A program made the position numbers and the translations under genes. The notes under the pieces were generated by a model that made no database searches, was not told the origin of the DNA, and was given only the letters and a program-made list of their open reading frames with translations. From NCBI GenBank assembly GCA_016282315.1, contig JAEEKG010000096.1, forward strand, positions 68,447 to 104,841: a DNA stretch of 36,395 nt. Reading direction: 5' to 3'. This stretch comes from Clostridiales bacterium. GTDB lineage: Bacteria > Bacillota > Clostridia > Oscillospirales > CAG-272. Of the stretch, positions 21,928-30,551 are shown in pieces. Every line of letters starts with the position of its first letter. The first letter of the stretch is position 1.

Positions 21928-23391
21928 TCAATTGTCTGACAACTTGTATCCGTTTTTCATTTTTGTGCTGACAACATATAACACTGAGTTCAATGTATCT
22001 GTTGTCAGTTTTCTTGCCACTTTACAAATCTCTTCGTTTGCTTTTTCAGCTAAAGTAATATCTTTTGCTTCAGCAATCTTCTTGTCGTATTCTTTAACAA
22101 TTTGTCTTGACTTTATAAAGCAATTGTTCTGATATCTTCCGATTTGCTGAATGCAGTCGGAAAAGCTTGTATCTGCCAATGCATCAATAAGTCTGCTTCC
22201 CCAGTAGAAATTCTCAGTTGAAACATTTGTTTCGACTTCGCTCAAGTACTTAGGCATCTTGTTTACATTGGTGTAAACAGGAATGAATGAAGAAAATGTT
22301 GTTGATCCAAAACATACCCATTCAAGACCTTTGATTTCATCAGCCACGTCGCTTCTTATCTGACATACTGATGTAACACCGGTTCTGTTAATTCCGATTG
22401 AACGATACATTCCACGCTTACCAGTGTCGTGGTTCTTATATGGGTCATAATCGGTTCCCTGATAATGTGTGCCTAGAATGTAACATACATCTTCAACAGC
22501 AACCTTTCTGTCAGGAACAAGACACCAAGGCAAATTGTCGCTTTCCGGTGTGAATTCCGCGTCCTTGCCGTCCCATTTGTGGCTTAACGGAGCAAGACAT
22601 CTGCCCATAAACCAAGCTCTTGGAGTGTTATATATATGGTCCATATCAGTGTGTGAACCGAATATATCTCTTGGGTTGAATCTTCCGTTCTGGTTCAGGT
22701 CGAGATCGTTGTCTTTAATGAACTCTCTCAAATCTTTTGAACACATATGCTCTTTTTGTTTGCCCAAAGCGTCTTCCAAATCAAAGCAATCCATGCCGAA
22801 CTGATTCGGGTTTATAACGCAAACATCATCTGGAACTCTTTTCGCAATCCAGTGATGTCCGCCTATTGTTTCCAACCACCACACTTCGTTTTCATCATTG
22901 AATGCGATGCCGTTTGTCTCATATGTGCCATATTTTTCAAGAAGCGAAGCAAGTCTTATTACTCCTTCTCTAGCTGTCTTAATATATGGAAGCACCAAAA
23001 CGACGATATCTTCTTCCCCTATTCCTCCTGGAATATCTTTTTCTTTTTTGGTTTTAGCCTTTTTGAACTCAACAAGAGGATCTGCTGACAAAACTCTTGG
23101 GTTTGAAGTTATAGTTTCTGTTGCGGTCATGCCGACATTTGCAGCATTGATTCCTGTTGCTGCCCAGATGCCTCTTTTTAAATCAACACTTGGACAAGCT
23201 GTATATTTCATTGGATTGTCGGGCAAATCTATTTCTACATGAGAAATGACGCTCTTATATTTTTTAGGCTGTTTGTCCGGTGTGACAACTACCAATTTCT
23301 TTACATCAAAATGTCCGTCATCGGTTCTGGATATCATTGTTGAATGATCATTGCTGGCATTCTTACCAACCAGTAGTGTTGTACAAGCCAT
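21928..23391 (-). CDS. C69 family dipeptidase (PepD type)
   Basis: A 487-residue N-terminal nucleophile hydrolase. It starts MACTTLLVGKNAS, placing the nucleophile Cys at position 3 after a minimal propeptide, and carries SRTDDGHFDVKK, GGIGEEDIVVLVLPYIKTA, and VWWLETIGGHHW as the family's conserved strands. These enzymes cleave short peptides in the cytosol. GAGGAAA precedes the ATG. It probably forms its own transcription unit or runs into metK, 78 bases away, as I see no terminator between. Confidence 0.93.
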   Translation of the reverse strand: MACTTLLVGKNASNDHSTMISRTDDGHFDVKKLVVVTPDKQPKKYKSVISHVEIDLPDNPMKYTACPSVDLKRGIWAATGINAANVGMTATETITSNPRVLSADPLVEFKKAKTKKEKDIPGGIGEEDIVVLVLPYIKTAREGVIRLASLLEKYGTYETNGIAFNDENEVWWLETIGGHHWIAKRVPDDVCVINPNQFGMDCFDLEDALGKQKEHMCSKDLREFIKDNDLDLNQNGRFNPRDIFGSHTDMDHIYNTPRAWFMGRCLAPLSHKWDGKDAEFTPESDNLPWCLVPDRKVAVEDVCYILGTHYQGTDYDPYKNHDTGKRGMYRSIGINRTGVTSVCQIRSDVADEIKGLEWVCFGSTTFSSFIPVYTNVNKMPKYLSEVETNVSTENFYWGSRLIDALADTSFSDCIQQIGRYQNNCFIKSRQIVKEYDKKIAEAKDITLAEKANEEICKVARKLTTDTLNSVLYVVSTKMKNGYKLSDN

Positions 23392-23470
23392 TACTATTTC
23401 CTCATTTCATATTATTTAGTGTTTTTAATCAAAACATTGTATTAACGCTTGTATAATAAGTGTCGAAATA

Positions 23471-23504
23471 GTGCATGGATACTGACAATTTGCGTTCCAT
23501 GCAC
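23471..23504 (-). terminator. Weak terminator-like hairpin after lysS
   Basis: A 9-bp stem GTGCATGGA/TCCATGCAC with a 16-base loop on the minus strand, 31 bases past the lysS stop. No good T tract follows, so its terminating strength is doubtful. Confidence 0.35.
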
Positions 23505-23534
23505 CATTCAATTCTTTATGTTATTTTAAATAGG

Positions 23535-25538
23535 TCAACACAATTTTGCGCCAGCCGGAATGTGCGGATCAACCATCAAAAGATGAAGTTTTTCTTCTTC
23601 TCCTTCATGATGAACAGCACTTATAAGCATACCGCATGAATCAATTCCCATCATTGCTCTTGGCGGAAGATTCGTTATAGCAATACAAGTCTTGCCGATT
23701 AGCTGCTCAGGCTCATAATAGCTGTGAATTCCACTCAGAATAACTCTCGGAGTTCCAGAGCCGTCATCCAATGTGAACTTTAGCAATTTCTTGGACTTTG
23801 GAACTGCTTCGCATTCAAGTACTTTTACAGCTCTGAAATCGGACTTTTTGAATGTATCAAAGTCGACCTGATCTTCATATAGCGGTTCTATTACAACATT
23901 TGAAAAATCTATTTTTTCTTCGACAGGAACTGTTTTTTCAGCTTCCTGAGCCGCCTTGCACTCTTCTTGAGAAGGACATGTAAAGCAAGCGCATTCAAGT
24001 TCTGCCTGCTTTTCCTCAGCCTTTTCTTCCTTCTTAGGCTGGTCGATAGGCTTCATTGTCGGGAACAGCAAAACATCACGTATGGAAACGGAGTCTGTCA
24101 AAAGCATAACCAATCTATCTACACCAAATCCAAGTCCGCCTGTCGGAGGCATACCATATTCAAGTGCGTTTACAAAGTCATAGTCAACTTCTGCCTTTGT
24201 ATTTGGTTCTTCTTTTCTCTTCTGAGCAACTTGTTTTTCAAATCTTTCCCTCTGATCGATAGGATCATTGAGTTCTGAGAAAGCATTACCGTATTCTGTG
24301 CCGCAAATGAAGTACTCAAATCTCTGAGTAAACATCGGTTCATCAGGTTTTCTCTTAGCCAAAGGACTGTTTTCAACCGGATAATCATAAATGAATGTAG
24401 GTTGAATCAACTTATCCTCAACAAATGCGTCAAATAATTCAGCTAAAACTGTGCCTTTTGTAGCATCTTCAGGAACTTTTACATTGTTTTCCTTAGCTGC
24501 ATTTCTGGCGTCTTCATCGCTTGACCATGAATAATAGTCAATTCCCGAATACTTTTTAACTGATTCGGCCATGGTGAGTCTTTCCCACTTGCCAAGGTCT
24601 ACTTCATGTCCCTGGTAATTAATTACAGAACTTCCGCAAACTTTTTCAGCGAGTTCCTTGTACAAGTTCTCTACCAAATCCATAAGATCATGGTAGTCTA
24701 CATAAGCCTGGTACAGTTCTACAGATGTGAATTCAGGATTGTGTTTAGTGTCCATTCCTTCATTTCTGAAGATTCTTCCCATCTCATAAACTTTGTCAAA
24801 ACCACCGACAATAAGTCTCTTCAGATAGAGTTCTGTCTCTATTCTCAGATACATATCCATGTCAAGAGTGTTGTGGTGTGTTTTAAAAGGTCTAGCTGAA
24901 GCTCCTATTTCAATTGGAACCAGAATAGGTGTATCTACTTCCAAGAAACCTTTGCTGTTCAGGTAATTCCTTATTTCGGTAATAATCTGTGAACGCTTAA
25001 TGAAAGTGTCCTTTACTTCCGGATTTACGATTAAATCAACATATCTTTGACGATATCTTAAGTCTGTGTCTTTCAATCCATGGAATTTTTCAGGCAATGG
25101 CAACAAAGACTTAGAGAGCATCTTAATCTTTTGTGCATGAACAGATACTTCTCCGGTTTGAGTGCGGAAGACAAATCCTTCAACGCCCATAATGTCGCCG
25201 ATGTCCCACTTCTTGAAGGAGGCATAATCCTCTTCGCCAACATCATCTCTTTTGACATAAACCTGGATAAGGCCTTCGCCGTCCTGAATGTGCATAAATG
25301 ATGCCTTGCCCATTATTCTGCGGCTCATCATTCTTCCTGCAATTGAAACGACCTTGCCTTCAAGGCTGTCAAAGTTATTTGTTATATCTACAGAATAAGC
25401 TGTTACATCATACTTAACGTTTACGTAGGGATCGCATCCACTGCTCTTCATTGCAGCAAGCTTGTCTCTTCTGATCTGTATGACTTCGCTTATATTCTCT
25501 TCTGTCTGATTGTTTTGGTTGATAATTTCATCTGCCAT
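23535..25538 (-). CDS. lysS: Lysyl-tRNA synthetase fused to a C-terminal tRNA-binding (EMAPII/MetG-C-like) domain
   Basis: A 667-residue protein. Residues about 20-500 are a class II LysRS: RYVDLIVNPEVKDTF, GRIFRNEGMDTKHNPEFT (motif 2) and GLGFGVDRLVMLLTD (motif 3). A linker around 511-527 has four Cys (CACFTCPSQEEC). Residues about 556-667 form an OB-fold tRNA-binding domain (SDFRAVKVLECEAVPKSKKLLK...AITNLPPRAMMG), as in MetRS C-termini and EMAPII. LysRS of other Bacillota ends near 500, so this is a C-terminal extension. AAGGA precedes the ATG. It follows greA by 18 bases, an operon typical of Bacillota; no T-box fits that gap. Confidence 0.95.
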   Translation of the reverse strand: MADEIINQNNQTEENISEVIQIRRDKLAAMKSSGCDPYVNVKYDVTAYSVDITNNFDSLEGKVVSIAGRMMSRRIMGKASFMHIQDGEGLIQVYVKRDDVGEEDYASFKKWDIGDIMGVEGFVFRTQTGEVSVHAQKIKMLSKSLLPLPEKFHGLKDTDLRYRQRYVDLIVNPEVKDTFIKRSQIITEIRNYLNSKGFLEVDTPILVPIEIGASARPFKTHHNTLDMDMYLRIETELYLKRLIVGGFDKVYEMGRIFRNEGMDTKHNPEFTSVELYQAYVDYHDLMDLVENLYKELAEKVCGSSVINYQGHEVDLGKWERLTMAESVKKYSGIDYYSWSSDEDARNAAKENNVKVPEDATKGTVLAELFDAFVEDKLIQPTFIYDYPVENSPLAKRKPDEPMFTQRFEYFICGTEYGNAFSELNDPIDQRERFEKQVAQKRKEEPNTKAEVDYDFVNALEYGMPPTGGLGFGVDRLVMLLTDSVSIRDVLLFPTMKPIDQPKKEEKAEEKQAELECACFTCPSQEECKAAQEAEKTVPVEEKIDFSNVVIEPLYEDQVDFDTFKKSDFRAVKVLECEAVPKSKKLLKFTLDDGSGTPRVILSGIHSYYEPEQLIGKTCIAITNLPPRAMMGIDSCGMLISAVHHEGEEEKLHLLMVDPHIPAGAKLC

Positions 25539-25556
25539 AAATGTATTCCTTAATAA

Positions 25557-26039
25557 TTAGTCCTTCTTGTAAATATCAAGAATTTTGAACTTCAATTCAG
25601 AGCCATCAGGAACAACTACAGTAACTACGTCACCTGTCTTGGAGCCAACAAGTGCCTTGCCTATAGCTGACTGGTCTGAAATCATGTTTTTGGACAAATC
25701 TACTTCTCTTGAACTAACAAGAGTGAATTCTTCATCTTCGTCCAGGTCATAATCGTGAACTTTAACTGTTACACCGATATTAACTTTATCTACATCTATC
25801 TGATCATCGCTAATAACCTTAGCGTTTGAAATCATGTCTTCAAGTTCATGAATCTGTGATTCGATTTTGTTTTGCTCATTTTTAGCTGCATCATATTCAC
25901 TATTTTCGGACAAATCACCAAAGCCTCTGGCAATGCCTATCTTTTCAGCTACTTCTTTACGTTTTACGTTTTTTAAATAATCCAAATCCTGTTGTAATTT
26001 CTTAAGTCCAGTCTCGGTGACTGTAATTTGCTTTCCCAT
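25557..26039 (-). CDS. greA: Transcription elongation factor GreA
   Basis: A 160-residue GreA. The N-terminal coiled coil begins VTETGLKKLQQDLDYLKNVKRKEVAEKI and holds GDLSENSEYDAAKNEQ with the acidic tip residues (Asp and Glu) that rescue backtracked RNA polymerase. The C-terminal FKBP-like domain ends in VVPDGSELKFKILDI. TAGGAGG precedes the ATG. It lies between the S41 protease (16 bases) and lysS (18 bases), so all three probably share one transcript. Confidence 0.97.
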   Translation of the reverse strand: MGKQITVTETGLKKLQQDLDYLKNVKRKEVAEKIGIARGFGDLSENSEYDAAKNEQNKIESQIHELEDMISNAKVISDDQIDVDKVNIGVTVKVHDYDLDEDEEFTLVSSREVDLSKNMISDQSAIGKALVGSKTGDVVTVVVPDGSELKFKILDIYKKD

Positions 26040-26055
26040 TATAAAGCCTCCTAAT

Positions 26056-27513
26056 TTAATCTATAAGGCTACGTACTGCAGCCTGCAATTGAGTATCATT
26101 TTCATAATCTTGCATAAACAAATTTATTGAATTAACACCTTCAGCATAATCAACGACATAATCCGGTGTTATACCGATTCCATCATAGTTGTCGCTATAT
26201 GGTGTCTTATAGAAGAAACTTGTTATGTACACCACTGCGCCATTTGAAAGTTGGAATGCTGATTGTCCGCATCCTTTGCCATATGTCTTTACACCAAATG
26301 ATTTAGCTTTTCCTGTATCCATTAAAGATTTTGTCATCAATTCGGCAGCAGATGCTGTTGACTCATTACAAAGAATTGCGAGTGGCATATCATATTCTGA
26401 AGGTTTTGAATTATATCTGCCTATTTGTTTGCCGTTACTGTCATATATTTCAACTATTCCGCCCTCAGGTTCAATATAGTCAAGAACATTAACAATTGTA
26501 TCGAGTTGGCCACCCGGATTATTCCTGACATCTATGACAACACCTACACATCCTTTATCTTTCAGTTCCTTAGCTGCTATTTTAAACTCTTCAAATGTAG
26601 CGCCAATGAATTGAAGAATATGCATATAGCCGATTTTTTTATCATCAACTTTTATTATATCTGTAAGCACAGACTGATAAATATAATCACCGCGCTTTAC
26701 GATCAAATCATACTCTGCATTATCTCTTATTATCGTAAGTCTGACTTTTGTTCCATTTTCTCCCGGAATAGAATTATATCCATTTTCCAATCCTATTTCG
26801 GTAAAGTATTTGCCGTCAACGCCTACAACAATATCTTTGGCTTTCAAACCAGCCTTCTCAGCCGGTGAATCTTTAAATACGTGAATTATGTTGATGCATT
26901 GATGCGCTTCATCAAGTGACACATATGCACCAATTCCTGCACTTTTTCCCATAGAAGATTCCTGCGATAGATACCACTCTTCAGGTGAATAGTACATGGC
27001 ATATCTGTCATTTGTAGAAATAACATATTGTCTGAGCAAATCATCAACAGAAACATCTATTTCATCGCTGTACAGATAGTGACTCTGATACAACCCCGTT
27101 AGTTCATCATACAAACTGAAAAAATAAGAATTTTCATTGTTTTTATGTATTTCTTTTTTGTAGAAACTGGTTGCTGCTGAAAATACTAACTGAGAAGTAA
27201 TAACAATGGTCAAAAACACTGCAATTAGGGAAACAAAGACCATTTGCCCCCTTGTATATCTCTTCTTGTCTTTTTTCTTTTTTTCAGGCTTTGTTTGTTG
27301 TTCTTCAGTATCTGTTGGTTCTTGCTGAGTTTCTTCCTGCTGAGCCTGTTCTTCTTGTGCCTCTTCTTGAACTTGTTCTTCTTCTACTTGTTCTTCCTGC
27401 ACCTGTTCTTCCTGCACCGGCTCTTGCCCAACTACTTCTTCAGCGCTGTTGTCAACTGTGTCTTTCTCTTCGATATCTGGATTGTTATCCATTTTTTCTT
27501 CGAAATATGTCAT
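26056..27513 (-). CDS. S41 family C-terminal processing peptidase
   Basis: A 485-residue CtpA/CtpB-like protease. After an E/Q-rich cytosolic N-terminus (about residues 31-73, several V-Q-E-E-Q units) and a basic KKKKDKKRY stretch comes a transmembrane helix at 89-111, so the catalytic part is outside. A PDZ domain lies near 190-280 (VFKDSPAEKAGLKAKDIVVG), then the S41 core with Ser388 (STASAAE) and Lys413 (TYGKG), 25 residues apart as in E. coli Prc. I chose ATG 27513, with CGGAG upstream, over the overlapping GTG. The operon order is CdaR-like regulator, protease, greA, lysS. Confidence 0.93.
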   Translation of the reverse strand: MTYFEEKMDNNPDIEEKDTVDNSAEEVVGQEPVQEEQVQEEQVEEEQVQEEAQEEQAQQEETQQEPTDTEEQQTKPEKKKKDKKRYTRGQMVFVSLIAVFLTIVITSQLVFSAATSFYKKEIHKNNENSYFFSLYDELTGLYQSHYLYSDEIDVSVDDLLRQYVISTNDRYAMYYSPEEWYLSQESSMGKSAGIGAYVSLDEAHQCINIIHVFKDSPAEKAGLKAKDIVVGVDGKYFTEIGLENGYNSIPGENGTKVRLTIIRDNAEYDLIVKRGDYIYQSVLTDIIKVDDKKIGYMHILQFIGATFEEFKIAAKELKDKGCVGVVIDVRNNPGGQLDTIVNVLDYIEPEGGIVEIYDSNGKQIGRYNSKPSEYDMPLAILCNESTASAAELMTKSLMDTGKAKSFGVKTYGKGCGQSAFQLSNGAVVYITSFFYKTPYSDNYDGIGITPDYVVDYAEGVNSINLFMQDYENDTQLQAAVRSLID

Positions 27514-27525
27514 AAGCACTCCGAA

Positions 27526-28611
27526 TCAATATTTACTGTTTCTTGAGTTGAGATAACTTCTAACCATCAGCGCAACCTTGAATGTAATTGCGTTGTCAAA
27601 TTGTCTCAAATCAAGGCCTGTAATCTTCTTGATTTTATCTAATCTGTAAACAAGTGTGTTTCTGTGTACAAACATCTTTCTTGATGTTTCTGACACATTA
27701 AGGCTGTTGTCAAAGAAGCTTTGAATTGTCATCAAAGTTTCTCTGTCTATTTGATCAAGGCATCCATCCTGGAACACTTCATTCAGGTACATTTCGCAAA
27801 GAGTGATAGGAAGTTGGTAAATCAATCTTCCTATGCCTAGATTCTCATAACTTACAACTGCTTTGTCGTTATCAAATACTCTTCCGACTTCAAGAGCAGC
27901 CTGAGCTTCTCTGTATGATCTAGCTATATCCTTTATGTTGTCTACGATGCTGCCTATGCCTATGTAAACTTTGGTATAGAATTCCGAAGCTAAAGTGTCG
28001 GCAATCGTGTTTGCTGACTTTTCAACTTCTGCTGAAGTAACTTCTTTAGGAAATTCTCTTACAACAACGATTTCCTTTTCGCCTGTGCTGAGAACGAAAT
28101 CATTGCCATTCTTCGGGAACATCTTGAACACCAAATCATATGGTGCTGTATCACCTGAAGAAACTACTTTGAGCAAATATACTACTCTTTTAACATCGGT
28201 AGCAAACTTGAGTTCTTTGCTCTTTACATAAATATCTCCAGGCATTACATTGTCCAAAATGATATTTTTAACGAATGAAAGTTTATCATATTTATCGTCG
28301 TGATAACTCTTGATACTATTCAAAGAGATTGCCAATACCATTGACATTTTTTCTGCCATCATGTCTGTTCCTTCAATGAACACAATGTATGATGGTCTAC
28401 CGGTCTGCATTAGTGGTCTGTATGTATATCCGTCGTATTTTATTTCACCGGTAGAATAAGATAGTTGTTCTTTAACTGATTGTCTTGTTTCACCTATTTT
28501 TGTCAAGTCACTGCACGCGATAACTGAACCATTATTGTCTATTACACCAATGGTCCTTCCAATTGCATCGCGCATCTGATAAATGACTCCTTGAAATAGT
28601 CTGTCAGACAT
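27526..28611 (-). CDS. CdaR/PucR-type transcriptional regulator
   Basis: A 361-residue regulator. The N-terminal sensor region runs MRDAIGRTIGVIDNNGSVIACSD, as in CdaR (sugar-diacid) sensor proteins. The C-terminal PucR helix-turn-helix ends NVSETSRKMFVHRNTLVYRLDKIKKITGLDLRQF. Binding of sugar diacids is known for CdaR; whether this one senses a sugar, purine or other ligand is unclear. GGAGG precedes the ATG. It is first in the CdaR-S41-greA-lysS run, an unusual partner for housekeeping genes. Confidence 0.88.
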   Translation of the reverse strand: MSDRLFQGVIYQMRDAIGRTIGVIDNNGSVIACSDLTKIGETRQSVKEQLSYSTGEIKYDGYTYRPLMQTGRPSYIVFIEGTDMMAEKMSMVLAISLNSIKSYHDDKYDKLSFVKNIILDNVMPGDIYVKSKELKFATDVKRVVYLLKVVSSGDTAPYDLVFKMFPKNGNDFVLSTGEKEIVVVREFPKEVTSAEVEKSANTIADTLASEFYTKVYIGIGSIVDNIKDIARSYREAQAALEVGRVFDNDKAVVSYENLGIGRLIYQLPITLCEMYLNEVFQDGCLDQIDRETLMTIQSFFDNSLNVSETSRKMFVHRNTLVYRLDKIKKITGLDLRQFDNAITFKVALMVRSYLNSRNSKY

Positions 28612-28632
28612 AAAATATTCCTCCGAAAATCG

Positions 28633-28662
28633 TAAAAACTGCAGATTGTATAAATCTGCAGT
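28633..28662 (-). terminator. Rho-independent terminator after the membrane protein
   Basis: On the minus strand the stem ACTGCAGATT/AATCTGCAGT (28662-28653 with 28647-28638) is followed by TTTTT (28638-28634). It ends transcription of the membrane gene before the CdaR-like gene. Confidence 0.75.
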
Positions 28663-28719
28663 ATATTTTACTTTATATTTTGTGTAAATTCAATAGTTTA
28701 CTTGTGATTTTATCCAAAA

Positions 28720-29487
28720 TTAAACCACTTTTATAGTACAAATTACACCAACAATCAAAAATGTTGCCAAATAAACACCCATCACTATCAAATAAATACT
28801 CGGGAATATAGCCAAAACTATTGTACCGACGATTGAGAGTGCCATCAAAACTACTGAGCACCAGAAAGAAACTTTGCTGTCCTTCTTTATATCCAGATCG
28901 AATACTTTTCCGACTTTGAATCTTCCATTGTTCTTCTTAGCCAAGAATAAAGCAACCAGGAAAAGCAGCGGAAGTACAACGCCCATTGGGTAAGCAAGAA
29001 TCTTGAAAATCAAATCCATGAAATATCTGCTTGGTGTGCTCGGTGTCTTTATAAAGAACATTGCTATAAAAGCACATGCCACAATGAAAGTTGTTTTGAA
29101 ATAATTCTTTGGATATACAACTTGTACAAAAGCTACTATTGTTGTTGTAACAGCGACTATTTTGAGCAAGTCTCCTCTGCAAGAACTAAAGAAATGATAA
29201 AAAGCGAGTACTAGAAGAACAGGAGTTATAAGAGCACAGATATTGCCTAATGTAAACACCTTATTCTTTGGATTGCCTATCACCAAGCCTCTTATTGTAA
29301 AGAACAATGCACATGCAAACAAGGCAATTAGTACAATCTTTACAACAGTGTTACTGAAAAATGACCACAAACCAGCGTCGCCGATAAAACATGCAAATAC
29401 GAATACAGCAACGCCAAATACAATGATAGCGAGCAATCTGTATAGTGCGATGTCCTCTTTAGGCATCAATTTCTTTTTTTCTTCCAT
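28720..29487 (-). CDS. Hypothetical multi-pass membrane protein
   Basis: A 255-residue protein with seven or eight hydrophobic spans and a charged KKNNGRFKVGKVFDLDIKKDSK cytosolic loop near residue 190-210. I do not recognise the family. I chose ATG 29487 rather than the upstream TTG 29499 because GGA lies eight bases before it. It has a near-perfect sigma-A promoter and a perfect palindrome just downstream, so it is probably regulated as a single gene. Function unknown. Confidence 0.68.
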   Translation of the reverse strand: MEEKKKLMPKEDIALYRLLAIIVFGVAVFVFACFIGDAGLWSFFSNTVVKIVLIALFACALFFTIRGLVIGNPKNKVFTLGNICALITPVLLVLAFYHFFSSCRGDLLKIVAVTTTIVAFVQVVYPKNYFKTTFIVACAFIAMFFIKTPSTPSRYFMDLIFKILAYPMGVVLPLLFLVALFLAKKNNGRFKVGKVFDLDIKKDSKVSFWCSVVLMALSIVGTIVLAIFPSIYLIVMGVYLATFLIVGVICTIKVV

Positions 29488-29566
29488 TTTTGTTTCCAAT
29501 CCTATGAGTGTATTTTTTGTTCAAATGAACTAAAGCATTTGAAGAATCAATTCTAAAACCAGTGTT

Positions 29567-29582
29567 AATCGCATATGCGATT
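29567..29582. promoter_or_regulatory. Candidate operator: perfect 16-bp palindrome
   Basis: AATCGCATATGCGATT is a perfect inverted repeat, centred about 22 bases past the -10 box on the minus strand and just downstream of the transcription start. A repressor there would block the membrane-protein gene. The regulator is not identified. Confidence 0.55.
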
Positions 29583-29595
29583 TCACAACGTGATT

Positions 29596-29624
29596 ATTAT
29601 ATAACAATATGTATGCTTTGTCAA
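29596..29624 (-). promoter_or_regulatory. Sigma-A promoter of the membrane-protein gene
   Basis: TTGACA (29624-29619), 17-base spacer, TATAAT (29601-29596) on the minus strand. The -35 box overlaps the prmA stop codon. Confidence 0.85.
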
Positions 29625-30550
29625 AGCATTTTTTTCACAAATACGATTCCGCACCAACCGTTTTCATGGAGAGTGTTTTTGTGTTCAAATCCGCAGTTTT
29701 CAAGACTCTTCACAACAAGCTGTTCTTTTGAATCAACAATGCCCGAAACAATCAATATTCCGTTGTTTTTCATGTATTTGCCTATATCAGGCGACAATCT
29801 CAAAACTATCTCAGCAATAATGTTTGCAGTGACTATATCGAATGGTCTTCCGTCTTTTAATTCAACGCTGGCAAGCAGATCAGACTTGATACATTCTATA
29901 TTATCACACTCATTTGCTTTTGCATTTTCCTTTTCGGTTCTGACGGCCACTTCATCTATATCACACGCTAGACAATACTCTGCTCCGAGTTTAGAAGCGC
30001 ATATTGCAAGAACCCCGCTTCCTGATCCAACATCAAGCATATAGTCGCCCGGGTTTATGTATTCATCGATCAGTTTTGCACACAATCTTGTCGTCTCGTG
30101 TGTACCTGTACCAAATGCCATGCCCGGATCCATCTTTATAATTCTTTCATTTGGCGCCGGTTCATAATCAATCCAACCGGGAACTGCAACAAGTCTGCTG
30201 CTCATTTTTACGGGCTTATAATACTTTTTCCAGGAATTTGCCCAATCCTCTTCATCAATCTCAATCTGAGAAATATCTGCTTTAATCGAGAGTTCAGCCA
30301 TCCTGCTTTTTATTGATGACACATACTGACTCGGATCTTTGACTTCGGGAATAAAAATGCTGGCAGAAGCTATACTCTTGTCAGCATTTAAAATCTTTTC
30401 ATCAATTAAATCTCCGTAAATTGTTCGAAGACTTGTCAATATATCTCTGTAGTCTTCTGTCATGACACCTGTATCATAGACCGTCAGAACAGCGACCACT
30501 TCATCAATTTTTTCTGCAGGAACCGTGACTCTAATCTGAGTCCACTTCAA
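29621..30550 (-). CDS. prmA: Ribosomal protein L11 methyltransferase
   Basis: A 309-residue class I SAM methyltransferase that trimethylates L11. SAM-binding motifs DVGSGSGVLAICASKLGA (motif I) and DIDEVAVRTEKENA are present, together with GMAFGTGTHETTRLCAKL, the PrmA signature, and DIVTANIIAEIV (motif IV). The start is TTG 30550: GGAGG lies eight bases upstream, inside the dnaJ end, whereas the TTG at 30565 would precede that ribosome binding site. It begins one base after the dnaJ stop, so it is coupled. It is the last gene of the HrcA regulon run. Confidence 0.96.
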   Translation of the reverse strand: MKWTQIRVTVPAEKIDEVVAVLTVYDTGVMTEDYRDILTSLRTIYGDLIDEKILNADKSIASASIFIPEVKDPSQYVSSIKSRMAELSIKADISQIEIDEEDWANSWKKYYKPVKMSSRLVAVPGWIDYEPAPNERIIKMDPGMAFGTGTHETTRLCAKLIDEYINPGDYMLDVGSGSGVLAICASKLGAEYCLACDIDEVAVRTEKENAKANECDNIECIKSDLLASVELKDGRPFDIVTANIIAEIVLRLSPDIGKYMKNNGILIVSGIVDSKEQLVVKSLENCGFEHKNTLHENGWCGIVFVKKML

Positions 30551-30551
30551 T

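Noticed and set aside
25539..25556. Possible T-box leader before lysS
   Set aside because: Only 18 bases separate greA from lysS, too short for a T-box.
27252..27515. Leu/Phe-rich plus-strand ORFs opposite the S41 protease start
   Set aside because: They mirror the Glu/Gln codon repeats on the minus strand, which encode a typical protease N-terminus.
29611..29637. Plus-strand hairpin plus T run, looking like a terminator
   Set aside because: It overlaps the -35 box of the minus-strand promoter and the prmA end; no plus-strand gene needs it, and the stem has a very short loop.
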